This document shows positions 27,022 through 36,048 of a stretch of DNA of 64,000 nucleotides, piece after piece. The DNA comes from Micavibrio_A sp040381535 (GTDB lineage: Bacteria > Pseudomonadota > Alphaproteobacteria > Micavibrionales > Micavibrionaceae), in the NCBI GenBank assembly GCA_040381535.1, contig JBEIHF010000001.1, forward strand, positions 62,001-126,000, in the 5' to 3' direction. The position numbers and the translations under genes were made by a program. A model generated the notes under the pieces. That model made no database searches and was not told the DNA's origin. It was given only the letters and a program-made list of their open reading frames with translations. Positions within the stretch are counted from its first letter, which is position 1, and every line of letters begins with the position of its first letter.

Positions 27022-28006
27022 ACCGATGCAGCAAAATTCCGATCTCGAAAGCGGCATAAGAACGATCATCACCGAGATGGAAGGCCTCAAAGCCCTTGCG
27101 GATTCGCTCGATGATAATTTCACAAAAGCCATAAAAGCCATTCATGAAATGAAGACGGAACGCCGCGCGCGCCTTATCGTCGCGGGCATCGGGAAGTCCG
27201 GCCATGTCGGCAAAAAAATGACCGCAACATTGGCCTCCACCGGCACCCCTTCGCATTTTGTGCACCCCGGCGAAGCCAGCCACGGCGACCTCGGCATGGT
27301 CATGGAAGGCGACGTCGTTTTGATGCTCTCCTATTCCGGCGAGAACGCCGAGCTGTCCGACCTCATCCACTATACTCGCCGTTTCGGCATCAAGCTGATT
27401 GCTATCACCAGCAAGCCCGAAAGCACGCTCGCAAAACACGCTGATATTTTGTTGCTTTTACCCCGCGCGCCCGAGGCCTGCCCCAACGGTCTGGCCCCCA
27501 CCACATCCACCACCATGATGATGGCTATGGGCGATGCGATTGCGATAGCGCTCCTTGAAAAAATAGGCATGACGCCAGAACAATTCCGAGTCTTCCACCC
27601 CGGCGGCAAACTGGGCCAAAAGCTCCTAACCGTTGCCGACATCATGCACAAAAAAGATGCCCTTCCTACGGCCCCCGAATCCACCACCATGGACAAGGTT
27701 ATTTTGCAATTGACCGAAAAAAACCTCGGTTGTGTTCTGATCATGGAAAACGACAAACTCAAAGGCATAGTCACGGACGGTGATTTGAAACGCCACATGG
27801 CCGCCGATTTGTTGCAAAAACCCGCCTCCGCCATTATGAGCAGAAACCCAAAGACGATTCAGGATAACGCGCTCGCCGCGGAAGCCTTGAACATCATGAC
27901 CAAAACCCCCGGCCAATATCTGACCAGTCTTGTCGTCACGGATGATAAAGGCGGCTTTAAAGGCCTCATTCGCCTGCAGGACTGCCTGCAGCGCGGCGTT
28001 GCCTGA
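26999..28006 (+). CDS. Arabinose-5-phosphate isomerase (KdsD/KpsF)
   Basis: This 335-residue enzyme interconverts ribulose-5-P and arabinose-5-P, the first committed step to KDO for LPS. An SIS domain occupies residues about 30-190 (AGIGKSGHVGKKMTATLAST, HGDLGMV), followed by two CBS domains (about 205-330). ATG 26999 was chosen for an AAGGA site eight bases upstream. It lies inside the end of the RNase D gene, implying coupling. It heads the LPS transport block lptC-lptA-lptB. Confidence 0.92.
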   Translation: MSTSSPTKPMQQNSDLESGIRTIITEMEGLKALADSLDDNFTKAIKAIHEMKTERRARLIVAGIGKSGHVGKKMTATLASTGTPSHFVHPGEASHGDLGMVMEGDVVLMLSYSGENAELSDLIHYTRRFGIKLIAITSKPESTLAKHADILLLLPRAPEACPNGLAPTTSTTMMMAMGDAIAIALLEKIGMTPEQFRVFHPGGKLGQKLLTVADIMHKKDALPTAPESTTMDKVILQLTEKNLGCVLIMENDKLKGIVTDGDLKRHMAADLLQKPASAIMSRNPKTIQDNALAAEALNIMTKTPGQYLTSLVVTDDKGGFKGLIRLQDCLQRGVA

Positions 28007-28034
28007 TTAGGCGAATTCTAGTACTCCTTAATCC

Positions 28035-28742
28035 ATGGATGATTATGATTCCGAAGAGCCGCAGGATGTTGCACCTGTCCGCCTGAGCCGCATAGGGGGC
28101 GCAAGCACGGATACCATGGCCAAGGTCAACCGCCGCTACACCCTTTTCGTGAAATCGCTACGCTGGATTTTGCCCCTGATCGCTGTCGGCATGACGGTCG
28201 TCATCGTCACATGGGACGATGCAGGGCGCAGAACCAAACCTATTCAAAAAGAAGAGCTGATCCCCCAATCCGAAAACATCCAGAACGAGCTTTTGAAACC
28301 CATGTTCAATTCGGTCGACAAGAATAACCAGCCCTTCACCGTAACCGCCGATCGGGCCACCCAAAACCGCCAGGACCCAGACCTTATCGAACTGGACAAA
28401 CCCGTTGCCGAACTGCAGCAAATAGATGGCAGCAAATTGAACGGTGAAGCCGCAAACGGGCTTTACGCGCAAAAGGAACAAAAACTTAATTTGGAAGGCG
28501 CGGTGAAGCTCAAACATTCCAATGGCTATACGCTTTCGACCGAAGAACTGCGCATCGATCTGGTCACCCAGAAAGCATATTCTGGTATGGATGTCCGCGT
28601 GGACGGCCCCGCGGGAAGCATCGATGCCACGGGACTGGAGGGCGATGCGAATTCAGGCGCGCTCATCTTCATGGGTCCCGCCAAAGTGATACTATACAGC
28701 GACGGAAGCTCCCTTTTGTCGCCTAAGGAGAAAATCCAATGA
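28035..28742 (+). CDS. LptC, LPS export bitopic protein
   Basis: This 235-residue protein has a cytoplasmic N-terminus of about 40 residues, one membrane helix (about 44-64) and a periplasmic beta-jellyroll. It fits LptC, which receives LPS from LptB2FG and passes it to LptA. The N-terminal extension and overall length are greater than enterobacterial LptC (about 190), as is common in Alphaproteobacteria. Its stop overlaps the lptA start (ATGA). Confidence 0.85.
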   Translation: MDDYDSEEPQDVAPVRLSRIGGASTDTMAKVNRRYTLFVKSLRWILPLIAVGMTVVIVTWDDAGRRTKPIQKEELIPQSENIQNELLKPMFNSVDKNNQPFTVTADRATQNRQDPDLIELDKPVAELQQIDGSKLNGEAANGLYAQKEQKLNLEGAVKLKHSNGYTLSTEELRIDLVTQKAYSGMDVRVDGPAGSIDATGLEGDANSGALIFMGPAKVILYSDGSSLLSPKEKIQ

Positions 28743-29866
28743 CGTTTAAATTCCCCGCTCTTTTTGCTGCAGCAATTTTGATGGCCTCTATGCCCGCAAA
28801 CGGGCAAGAAACCCAGCCCATGCCAACCGCGAATAACGCACAGCCCATCGAAATCACGGCCACAAAGACCGTGGAATGGCTACGCGACCAAAGCCAGTAT
28901 GTTGCACGTGAAAATGTCATCGTCACGCAAGGGGCCATGTCGATACATTCTGACCTTCTGACCGCCGATTACCGCGAAGGCGCGGAAACTTCCATGGAGA
29001 TCTACCAATTGACCGCCGAGGGCAATGTCCAGATCAAGGACGACACCAACACCGCCTATGGCGAAAAGGGCGTCTATGACGTCACGGCGGGGATTGCCGT
29101 GCTCACGGGGAGCGACCTGAAACTCGTCTCCCCCGACCAAACGGTCACTGCAACGGAGCGCATGGAATACCATTCCAACGAGCGCCTCGCCAAAGCCATC
29201 GGCAACGCCACCGTCAGACGCCCCAAGGACACGCTCAAAGCCGACACCATCACTGCATACTTCGCGGACGATAAAGCCCCCGCAACCGCGTCGGCATCCC
29301 CCAATGCTGCATTGGGCGGCGGCAAGCTAGACAGACTGGAAGGCGAAGGCCATGTCGTCATCACCACGCCCACGGAAATCCTTTACGGGAACAAGGCGAT
29401 CTACAGTGCGGCCAAGAACACCGCCGAATTGATCGGCAACGTGAAAATCGAACGCGGTCCAAACGTACTGACCGGCAACCGCGCCGAAGTCGATCTGGCC
29501 ACCAATATTTCCAAACTGTACGGGTCTGAAAAAGAAGGCGGGCGCGTCCGCGGCGTATTCTTCCCCGACAGTAAAAACAAATCTGATAACAAGGGACAGG
29601 ATAAGAAAAGCCCCGTACCTGCCCCGTTTATAGCCGCTCCCGCGACACCCCCCGCCGCGCCTTCGGCCGTTGTCATTCCGCCCAACTTCCCGACCAAACC
29701 GCCGGCAGGTACAAGCGACCCCGCCGCCGTACAGATGCCAACCCCGCCTTTGGATGCGCTCGCTTTGCCCGCACCCATAGCGTTACCCCCCGCAAATCCG
29801 CAGGCAAATACGGCTGTACCTGCTCCTGCTGCACCTGCTAATGTAAGCCGCAGGATAGAATATTAG
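28739..29866 (+). CDS. LptA/OstA-like LPS bridge protein with Pro/Ala-rich tail
   Basis: This 375-residue protein has a signal peptide (cleaved after ANG or nearby, about 23) and an OstA-like beta-jellyroll region (about 35-270) with repeated strands such as AEGNVQIKDDTNTAYGEKG and GEGHVVITT. LptA forms the periplasmic bridge carrying LPS from LptC to LptD. Residues about 280-375 are a low-complexity Pro/Ala tail absent from typical LptA (about 185 residues in E. coli). The start overlaps lptC. Confidence 0.85.
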   Translation: MTFKFPALFAAAILMASMPANGQETQPMPTANNAQPIEITATKTVEWLRDQSQYVARENVIVTQGAMSIHSDLLTADYREGAETSMEIYQLTAEGNVQIKDDTNTAYGEKGVYDVTAGIAVLTGSDLKLVSPDQTVTATERMEYHSNERLAKAIGNATVRRPKDTLKADTITAYFADDKAPATASASPNAALGGGKLDRLEGEGHVVITTPTEILYGNKAIYSAAKNTAELIGNVKIERGPNVLTGNRAEVDLATNISKLYGSEKEGGRVRGVFFPDSKNKSDNKGQDKKSPVPAPFIAAPATPPAAPSAVVIPPNFPTKPPAGTSDPAAVQMPTPPLDALALPAPIALPPANPQANTAVPAPAAPANVSRRIEY

Positions 29867-29874
29867 GAAATACC

Positions 29875-30624
29875 GTGACCAAACCCCGACTCCGCGAAGT
29901 GCCCAAAGGCCTGATGGCAACCCATCTGGCCAAAAGATACAAGAAGCGCCCCGTCTTGCGCGACGTGTCTTTGAACGTCCAGCGCGGCGAAGCCGTGGCC
30001 CTGCTCGGCCCGAACGGCGCGGGTAAAACCACATCTTTTTACATCATGACGGGATTGATCGACGCCGACGCGGGCGAAATCACCCTCGACGGCCAGAACA
30101 TCACGATGCTGCCGATGTATCGCCGCGCCATCATGGGCATCGGCTATCTGCCCCAAGAGAGCTCGATCTTCCGCGGCCTAAATGTCGAAGACAATATCCG
30201 CGCTGTCATTCAAGCGCAGGATTTGAACGAGGATGATCAGGAATCACTGCTCGAAGAACTGCTGGCCGAATTCCACATCAGCCATTTGCGCCGTACACCG
30301 TCTTTGGCGCTCTCGGGCGGCGAACGCCGCCGCGTGGAGATTGCCCGCGCACTCGCCTGCCGCCCGCAATTCATGCTGCTTGATGAACCGCTGGCCGGTA
30401 TCGACCCGATCGCCGTGGGTGAAATCAGAAATCTGATCAAATATCTTAAAACCAAGAATATCGGCGTTCTCATAACCGACCACAACGTGCGCGATTGTCT
30501 GGAAATCGTCGATCGCGCCTACATCCTGCATGACGGCAAAGTCCTGATGGAAGGCACCGCCGCCGAGATCGTCGCCAACGAAGACGTGCGCAAAGTTTAT
30601 CTGGGCGAAGGCTTTTCGCTGTAA
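29875..30624 (+). CDS. LptB, LPS export ATPase
   Basis: This 249-residue ABC ATPase powers LptB2FGC. Walker A GPNGAGKTT is at 45-53, the signature is LSGGERRRVEIARAL, Walker B is FMLLDEPLAGIDP, and the switch His is in ITDHNVRD. The start is GTG 29875 with AGGAAA upstream; no better ATG fits the family N-terminus. The stop overlaps the next ATG (TAATG). Confidence 0.95.
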   Translation: MTKPRLREVPKGLMATHLAKRYKKRPVLRDVSLNVQRGEAVALLGPNGAGKTTSFYIMTGLIDADAGEITLDGQNITMLPMYRRAIMGIGYLPQESSIFRGLNVEDNIRAVIQAQDLNEDDQESLLEELLAEFHISHLRRTPSLALSGGERRRVEIARALACRPQFMLLDEPLAGIDPIAVGEIRNLIKYLKTKNIGVLITDHNVRDCLEIVDRAYILHDGKVLMEGTAAEIVANEDVRKVYLGEGFSL

Positions 30625-31382
30625 TGACAGAAATAGCAAAAAGTGTCGCGCGCGAAAAATACCTCAATATTCCCGGCTTCGACAAAAAGAACATTTATTC
30701 CATCGTCAATTATGCGGGCGACCAACCTTCCGACAAGGCCGTGGTTCTGGCGCACGGCCTGACGGGCAATCCCAATGAATTTATTCATATGGCGGGCAAG
30801 GAATATTTCAACGCGCTGGGCTACGATGTTTACCGCATCGCTTTCTATTCGAGCGAGCCCAACTGCCGCATGCTGCATGAAACCACGCTCGCCATTCACG
30901 GGCTGGATATGAATTCGCTGATCGCGCATATCAAACAAGATTACAAAAAGCTTTTTGTCTGCGGGCATTCTTACGGCGGCCTCACCATGGTGTTCGCGAA
31001 CCCGCAGGTCGATGCCATCGCATTCTGGGATCCGTCCGTTTTTCCGTGGACCGAATTCATGGAAAGAGACGCCGCGCACATCGCCGAGATGAGCCTTTAT
31101 TCCATCGGCGGCAGCGCTATGAAGCTGATGGGTAAAGCGATGTATGTCGAAGCGATTTCATTGGTGCCTGAAAAAGTGAATCCGATGGCCGCAAGAATTT
31201 CAGCGCCTGCGATCGTGATAGAAGCGGAGAATGGCGGACTGGGAAATTCCGCGAAACTTTATAACGCGCTCACATCCCAAAAAGACCTCAAAACCATCAA
31301 GGACGCGGATCATTGCTTTACCAAAGGCCTAACGATACAGCCGCTTTTGGAAGCCACGCAAAACTGGTTCAAAAAATACTAA
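30624..31382 (+). CDS. Alpha/beta hydrolase
   Basis: This 252-residue serine hydrolase fold protein has an oxyanion-side motif VLAHGLTGNPNEF, a nucleophile elbow GHSYGGLT and a probable catalytic His in DADHCF. It has no signal peptide and no specific subfamily was recognised. The ATG overlaps the lptB stop (TAATG), so it is translated with the LPS genes, and it sits where lptB is normally followed directly by rpoN. A lipid or acyl ester substrate is conceivable but unproven. Confidence 0.75.
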   Translation: MTEIAKSVAREKYLNIPGFDKKNIYSIVNYAGDQPSDKAVVLAHGLTGNPNEFIHMAGKEYFNALGYDVYRIAFYSSEPNCRMLHETTLAIHGLDMNSLIAHIKQDYKKLFVCGHSYGGLTMVFANPQVDAIAFWDPSVFPWTEFMERDAAHIAEMSLYSIGGSAMKLMGKAMYVEAISLVPEKVNPMAARISAPAIVIEAENGGLGNSAKLYNALTSQKDLKTIKDADHCFTKGLTIQPLLEATQNWFKKY

Positions 31383-31435
31383 AACCCCTACCTTCTGCTG
31401 GTTTTCTTTAACCCCATCCGTGATATAATTATTTC

Positions 31436-32881
31436 ATGAGCAACATCAATCAGCGGCTCGATCTCCGTCAAGCCCAGAACCTCGTCATGACTCCCCAACT
31501 GCAGCAAGCCATCAAGCTTCTGCAATTGAACAATGCCGAGTTGGCCGAATATATAGAATCCGAGATCGCGCAAAATCCGTTGCTTGAAAAAAAGGATGCT
31601 GACGTCGATACGCCCGTGGCCGACACCGCGCCGTCCGAAGAACGCGATTCCATGCAGGATTCTTTTGAATCTGAATATGAAGGCAACGAGAGCCCCAAAC
31701 CGGCGATGGATTTCGATGCAGGCACGGCGCAGATGGGCGCGGGCGGTTCGCGCAATTTTGAAGAATTCGATGAAAGCAACGATTCCGGCCTGACCAAAAC
31801 CGAAACCTTGCGCGAACACCTGCTCGAACAACTCAACATGACCTTCGAAGATCCGCGGGACCGTTTAATAGGAGCCATGCTCATTGATATGGTGGATGAG
31901 GCGGGGTATCTGCGCGAAGGCTATGAAACATTGGCCGCAAAGCTCGGCGCCGATGCTACGCGCGTGGAAGAGCTTTTGACAACCTTGAAGAAATTTTCGC
32001 CCTCGGGCGTGTTTGCGCGCGACTTGAAAGAATGCCTGACACTCCAACTGGAAGACCAAGGCAAGCTGGATAATCCTATGGGCATATTGCTCGACAATCT
32101 CGCTTTGCTGGCGGGGCACGATATGGCGGGCCTTGCCAAAAAATGCGATGTTAACTCGACATATCTCGCCGATATGATTGCCGACATCAAATCACTCAAT
32201 CCCAAACCCGCCGCGAATTTCGATCATCTGGTGGTGCAGACCGCCATTCCCGACGTGCTGATGAAAAAGCTCCCCAAAAACCTCGGGGGCGGATGGCGCG
32301 TGGAATTGAATACGGAAACATTGCCCCGCGTGCTTGTGAACAACGAATATTACACGCAAGTATCGCAAGGCGCGAAAGACAAGAAAGACCGCGAATACAT
32401 CACGACCCAACTGAACAACGCCAACTGGCTGGTCAAATCATTGGATCAGCGCGCGCAGACCATTCTCAAAGTCGCGTCCGAAATCGTGGAACAACAGGAC
32501 GCGTTCTTCACCTTCGGAATTGAATTCCTGCGGCCTTTGACGTTGAAAGACATCGCCGAAGTGATCGGTATGCATGAAAGCACGGTATCCCGCGTCACCA
32601 ACAACAAATATATTGGCACGCCGCGCGGTATTTTTGAACTGAAGTACTTCTTCTCGACCGCCCTCGTTTCGGCGGATGGCACATCGCATTCATCGGAATC
32701 CATCAAGGCACGTATCAAAACGCTGGTCGATGCAGAAAAAACCGATGATGTCTTATCGGACGATGCCATCGTAGACATATTGCAAAAAGAAGGCATCGAT
32801 ATCGCAAGGCGCACGGTCGCCAAATACCGTGAGATGCTGCATATCCCCTCCTCGGTCCAGCGCAGAAAACAAAAACGCTAA
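31436..32881 (+). CDS. RNA polymerase sigma-54 factor
   Basis: This 481-residue RpoN has a Gln/Leu-rich activator region I (NLVMTPQLQQAIKLLQL near the start), an acidic region II (about 50-110), the core-binding and HTH region (LKDIAEVIGMHESTVSRVTN), and the RpoN box ARRTVAKYRE near residue 460. It drives enhancer-dependent promoters. The lptB-(hydrolase)-rpoN-hpf-ptsN order is the conserved alphaproteobacterial setting. Its end overlaps the convergent murI end by four bases. Confidence 0.95.
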   Translation: MSNINQRLDLRQAQNLVMTPQLQQAIKLLQLNNAELAEYIESEIAQNPLLEKKDADVDTPVADTAPSEERDSMQDSFESEYEGNESPKPAMDFDAGTAQMGAGGSRNFEEFDESNDSGLTKTETLREHLLEQLNMTFEDPRDRLIGAMLIDMVDEAGYLREGYETLAAKLGADATRVEELLTTLKKFSPSGVFARDLKECLTLQLEDQGKLDNPMGILLDNLALLAGHDMAGLAKKCDVNSTYLADMIADIKSLNPKPAANFDHLVVQTAIPDVLMKKLPKNLGGGWRVELNTETLPRVLVNNEYYTQVSQGAKDKKDREYITTQLNNANWLVKSLDQRAQTILKVASEIVEQQDAFFTFGIEFLRPLTLKDIAEVIGMHESTVSRVTNNKYIGTPRGIFELKYFFSTALVSADGTSHSSESIKARIKTLVDAEKTDDVLSDDAIVDILQKEGIDIARRTVAKYREMLHIPSSVQRRKQKR

Positions 32882-33687
32882 TAGCTTGCCTGTTTGACAG
32901 GTGCTTTATCGCCTGCGATTTCTCGGATATTTTGCATGAAATTGTCGTTGGTGTCCGTGGCGTGGATTTCGAAGGTGCCGCCTTTTGAAAGCCGTTCTTC
33001 CATCTGCGGGTGGCGTTTTAGATATTCTTCCAGCTTGGCGGGAATGATATCGTCCTGCGAAATAATTTGTGCTTTTGGCAAGGCTTTTTTAATCCTGTCT
33101 TTCAAAACCACATAATGCGTGCAACCCAGAATAACGCTTCCTACATCGGCCTTTTTGATGGGTTCCAGATAATCCGACAACACGTCATCCAGATATCTCT
33201 GGCCACCGTCTTCAATCATCGGCACCAGAAGCGGGCTCGCCACAGAAATCATATTCAAGGACGGATTGATTTTGCGCAGTTCCGCCTCGTAAATACCCGA
33301 AGCCACGGTGCGTTGCGTCGCTAGCAAACCGATTTTATGCGCGCCGTGCGCGGTTGCGACTTCGAGCGTGGGAACCACGACTCCAAGAATTCTGTTGTCA
33401 GGAAATTCTTTTGCCAAGAATCCCTGCTGTAATTTTCTAAGCGCCGACGCACTCGCCGTATTACACGCCATAATCACCAGATCGCAGTTTTGGGAAAACA
33501 GATAACGCATAGCTTTTTCGGACAAATCGTAGATAGCGGCGTCCGAGCGTTTACCGTAGGGAAGATGCAGCGTGTCGCCGAGATAGACGTAATCGTAAGC
33601 AGGGATCCGCTTACGGATTGAATCCGCTATAAAAAGCCCGCCAACGCCGGAATCGAACACCCCTATTTTTATTTCTTTTTTTACCAT
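32878..33687 (-). CDS. Glutamate racemase
   Basis: This 269-residue enzyme makes D-glutamate for peptidoglycan. Both catalytic Cys blocks are present (MACNTASA and GCTHYVVL), together with the N-terminal FDSGVGGL and the LGDTLHLPYG substrate loop. It sits on the minus strand between rpoN and hpf, splitting an otherwise co-directional cluster. Its stop overlaps rpoN's by four bases. Confidence 0.93.
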   Translation of the reverse strand: MVKKEIKIGVFDSGVGGLFIADSIRKRIPAYDYVYLGDTLHLPYGKRSDAAIYDLSEKAMRYLFSQNCDLVIMACNTASASALRKLQQGFLAKEFPDNRILGVVVPTLEVATAHGAHKIGLLATQRTVASGIYEAELRKINPSLNMISVASPLLVPMIEDGGQRYLDDVLSDYLEPIKKADVGSVILGCTHYVVLKDRIKKALPKAQIISQDDIIPAKLEEYLKRHPQMEERLSKGGTFEIHATDTNDNFMQNIREIAGDKAPVKQASY

Positions 33688-33831
33688 TTTCGCCCGTCAG
33701 CCTTTTTTTATTAACCCAATCGTACTATAATTAGTTTTATAAGCATGAAAACAGCGATTTAACGCCCGCATAAAGGCTCATGATAGGACTGTGGCTTATT
33801 CCTCGGACTAACCAACATAAAAGGTGAAAAA

Positions 33832-34425
33832 ATGCAGTTAACCGTACAAGGCAAACAAATGGATCTTGGCGACGCCCTCCGCACGCATGTATCGGACAAG
33901 CTCGAAGATCTGAACACGAAATTTTTTAACCGCGCAATCGATGCCACGGTTACTTTCTCCCCCGAAGGACACGCTTTCACAAAAACCCACATTTCCATCC
34001 GCATCGGCAAAGACATCATGGTCATTTCAGATGCCACAGAAACAGATCCTTACATGTCGTTCGATCAGGCGGCCGACAAAGTGACCAAACAATTGCGCCG
34101 TTACAAACGCAAATTGCGTGACCATCACCAAAGGCTGGACGATGCGCCGGCGAACCATTTCTCCGAAGGGCTGGACTCCACGCTTTCCGCAAACGATCAA
34201 GAAGAAGTGGGGGATCATCTGGTCATCGCCGAAATCGTTACGAATATCCAGACCATGACGGCATCCGAAGCCGCAATGCGCCTGGAGCTTTCCGACAAAC
34301 CGGCCTTTATGTTCAAGAGCGCCGTGCATGGCGGCCTGAACATGGTGTATCGCCGCAAGGATGGCAATATCGGATGGGTCGATCCCGACGGCAAAGTCAC
34401 CAGCGTAAAGACCAAGAAAAAGTAA
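33832..34425 (+). CDS. Long-form ribosome hibernation promoting factor
   Basis: This 197-residue HPF has an N-terminal ribosome-binding domain (about 1-100, starting MQLTVQGKQMDLGDALRTHV) and a C-terminal dimerisation domain (about 140-195) containing SDKPAFMFKSAVHGGLNMVY. Long HPF dimerises 70S ribosomes into inactive 100S particles in stationary phase. A clear AAGG site precedes the start. The position downstream of rpoN is conserved. Confidence 0.92.
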   Translation: MQLTVQGKQMDLGDALRTHVSDKLEDLNTKFFNRAIDATVTFSPEGHAFTKTHISIRIGKDIMVISDATETDPYMSFDQAADKVTKQLRRYKRKLRDHHQRLDDAPANHFSEGLDSTLSANDQEEVGDHLVIAEIVTNIQTMTASEAAMRLELSDKPAFMFKSAVHGGLNMVYRRKDGNIGWVDPDGKVTSVKTKKK

Positions 34426-34450
34426 TCCTCTTTACCGCATAAAATTCTTT

Positions 34451-34489
34451 GAATAAGGTATCCCAATAATGAGATACCTTATTCTTTTT
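34451..34489 (+). terminator. Terminator-like hairpin with a start codon in its loop
   Basis: A perfect 12-bp inverted repeat (34451-34462 with 34473-34484) encloses a ten-base loop and is followed by a T-rich stretch, resembling an intrinsic terminator for hpf. The loop contains ATG 34469, the apparent start of the next gene, and the AAGG that would be its ribosome site (34455-34458) is inside the 5' arm. It could terminate hpf transcripts, occlude the next gene, or both. Confidence 0.6.
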
Positions 34490-34996
34490 AGTGCATTGCT
34501 ATACGCGCTTCCCACCCACGCAGAATCCACACCTGCATCACAGATTTCCGCATTGATGGAATATTGCATTTCCTCGATTGAATCGAAAAAGAACCCCGCC
34601 GATTACGCGGTGGAAAAAAAACTGGCCGAATTCCCACCCGACCAAGCGATTAAATTCGCACCCCAGGGTGGGCGCGTGTTTGAAATCTCCAGCGATATGG
34701 GCAATGCGGTGTTGTTGACGAACAAGGATTATGCAGGCATGTGCGGCATTGCCGTGCGGAAAACAAACCCACATGAATTCTGGAAGCTCACGCACGAAAC
34801 ATTCAGCCGCGAAACGGGGTTTCGTCTTAAACGCGAGAAACGCGAGGAATCCCAGCGCATCACCCGCAAGGATTTTGAAAAAGAATCACCGCAAGGAAAC
34901 ATTGCCTTGTTCATCAGCGTCTCCGACAGACCCCGGGATGGGGGCATGCAGGCGCTTTTGACCCTAGCCCGTGTCCGTCCCACCACATCCCCTTAA
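34469..34996 (+). CDS. Secreted hypothetical protein
   Basis: This 175-residue protein has a Sec signal peptide (MRYLILFSALLYALPTHAES, cleaved after HA). The mature part has two Cys residues (YCISS and AGMCGIAV) and a basic central stretch. It was not recognised beyond general resemblance to small periplasmic hypothetical proteins. The start codon lies in the loop of a hairpin that also hides its ribosome site, so expression may be low or conditional. Confidence 0.65.
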   Translation: MRYLILFSALLYALPTHAESTPASQISALMEYCISSIESKKNPADYAVEKKLAEFPPDQAIKFAPQGGRVFEISSDMGNAVLLTNKDYAGMCGIAVRKTNPHEFWKLTHETFSRETGFRLKREKREESQRITRKDFEKESPQGNIALFISVSDRPRDGGMQALLTLARVRPTTSP

Positions 34997-35217
34997 AAAA
35001 ATATTTTTTACCCGCACGGCGGAACGGAATCCGTGGCCTTTCGTTGATTTAGCCAAAGACAACTCACCCACCACTTAACGAAAAATTAAGGCGCGATTTG
35101 CTAAAACCCCACCACACTTAAAACGAAATTTTTTTACGCGCTGCGTCATCGAAATGGGTTTGACGACGCCGCGAATAAGAGTATGTAAGTCACCGTAAGT
35201 GACCGTCAGGAGCAATT

Positions 35218-35697
35218 ATGAATCGACCCGTGCCCTCCGAAGCCTCCCTGCATTTCAACTTGGTTCTTCCCAGCGTTATCGCCGCCAATCAAAAACAAGC
35301 GGTGCGCGCGATTGCGATCGAGGTTGCAAAGGTTATTGGCGTCAAAGACCGCATTCTAACCGAACGCCTTTTAGAATCTGAAAAAGAAAGCCCGTCCGCC
35401 ATGGGTGACGGTGTTGCATTATCGCACTTACGCATTAGCGGCCTTTCTCACCCTTTGAATGTATTCGTGCGCTTCAAAACGTCTGTACCCTATGGCGCCG
35501 CGGACAAGAAGGATGTGGACTTCCTATGCCTTCTGATCACACCCGAACGCGACGGTGCCTCTCACCTGCGCATGATGGCGCGCAGCTCGCGCCTACTCAG
35601 AAACAAACAAATGCGCAATGATTTGAAAGGTGCGAAAGACGAACATTCGATCCGCGCCATTCTGGAACAATCATCTTTGGAATTGATGGCCGCTTGA
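35218..35697 (+). CDS. PtsN-like nitrogen PTS EIIA protein
   Basis: This 159-residue PTS EIIA(Ntr) domain has the phosphorylatable His at residue 70 in GVALSH, where PH is usual instead of SH. PtsN regulates potassium and nitrogen responses and often lies near rpoN and hpf, as here. AGGAG six bases upstream supports the start. The 220 bases upstream contain no gene. A terminator follows directly. Confidence 0.85.
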   Translation: MNRPVPSEASLHFNLVLPSVIAANQKQAVRAIAIEVAKVIGVKDRILTERLLESEKESPSAMGDGVALSHLRISGLSHPLNVFVRFKTSVPYGAADKKDVDFLCLLITPERDGASHLRMMARSSRLLRNKQMRNDLKGAKDEHSIRAILEQSSLELMAA

Positions 35698-35716
35698 AAA
35701 GCCGGTCTTAGAAAAA

Positions 35717-35746
35717 CAAAAGCCGCTCATCGAGCGGCTTTTTTTA
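35717..35746. terminator. Bidirectional intrinsic terminator
   Basis: AGCCGCTC / GAGCGGCT (8 bp, loop ATC) has a T-tract on the plus strand and an A-rich run upstream that gives a T-tract on the minus strand. It separates ptsN from the convergent DUF1150 gene. Confidence 0.9.
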
Positions 35747-35992
35747 TTAATGTAAGGTAACCGGCAAAAGATCGTTGTGCCGAAGCGTTGCGACAGCCAT
35801 GTCCATCGTGTCGAGGACGGAGAGCTGTGTGCCGTCCGCTGCATAAACGCCGTAAGCGGGTTTAGCACTGCCCATGACCGCAAGCGTGCGGACATAAGCA
35901 ACCTCGTCCATTCCGATTTTGAGAAAATCGTTTCTGGAGAGACCTTTCAAAAGCTCGCTGACAGAGCGTTCCTGCGTCTTGTTTATGGTCAT
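35747..35992 (-). CDS. DUF1150 family protein
   Basis: This 81-residue protein matches the small alphaproteobacterial DUF1150 family (LGMDEVAYV-like block here as KIGMDEVAYVRTL, and the alanine-rich YGVYAADGTQL). Its function is unknown. DUF1150 genes characteristically follow a small heat-shock protein gene, exactly as here, suggesting a heat-shock accessory role. It is 56 bases downstream of hsp20. Confidence 0.82.
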   Translation of the reverse strand: MTINKTQERSVSELLKGLSRNDFLKIGMDEVAYVRTLAVMGSAKPAYGVYAADGTQLSVLDTMDMAVATLRHNDLLPVTLH

Positions 35993-36048
35993 GTTATTTG
36001 CCTTTCACCCATACTGCCCCAAAACAGTGAATCAGATATTAACATACT

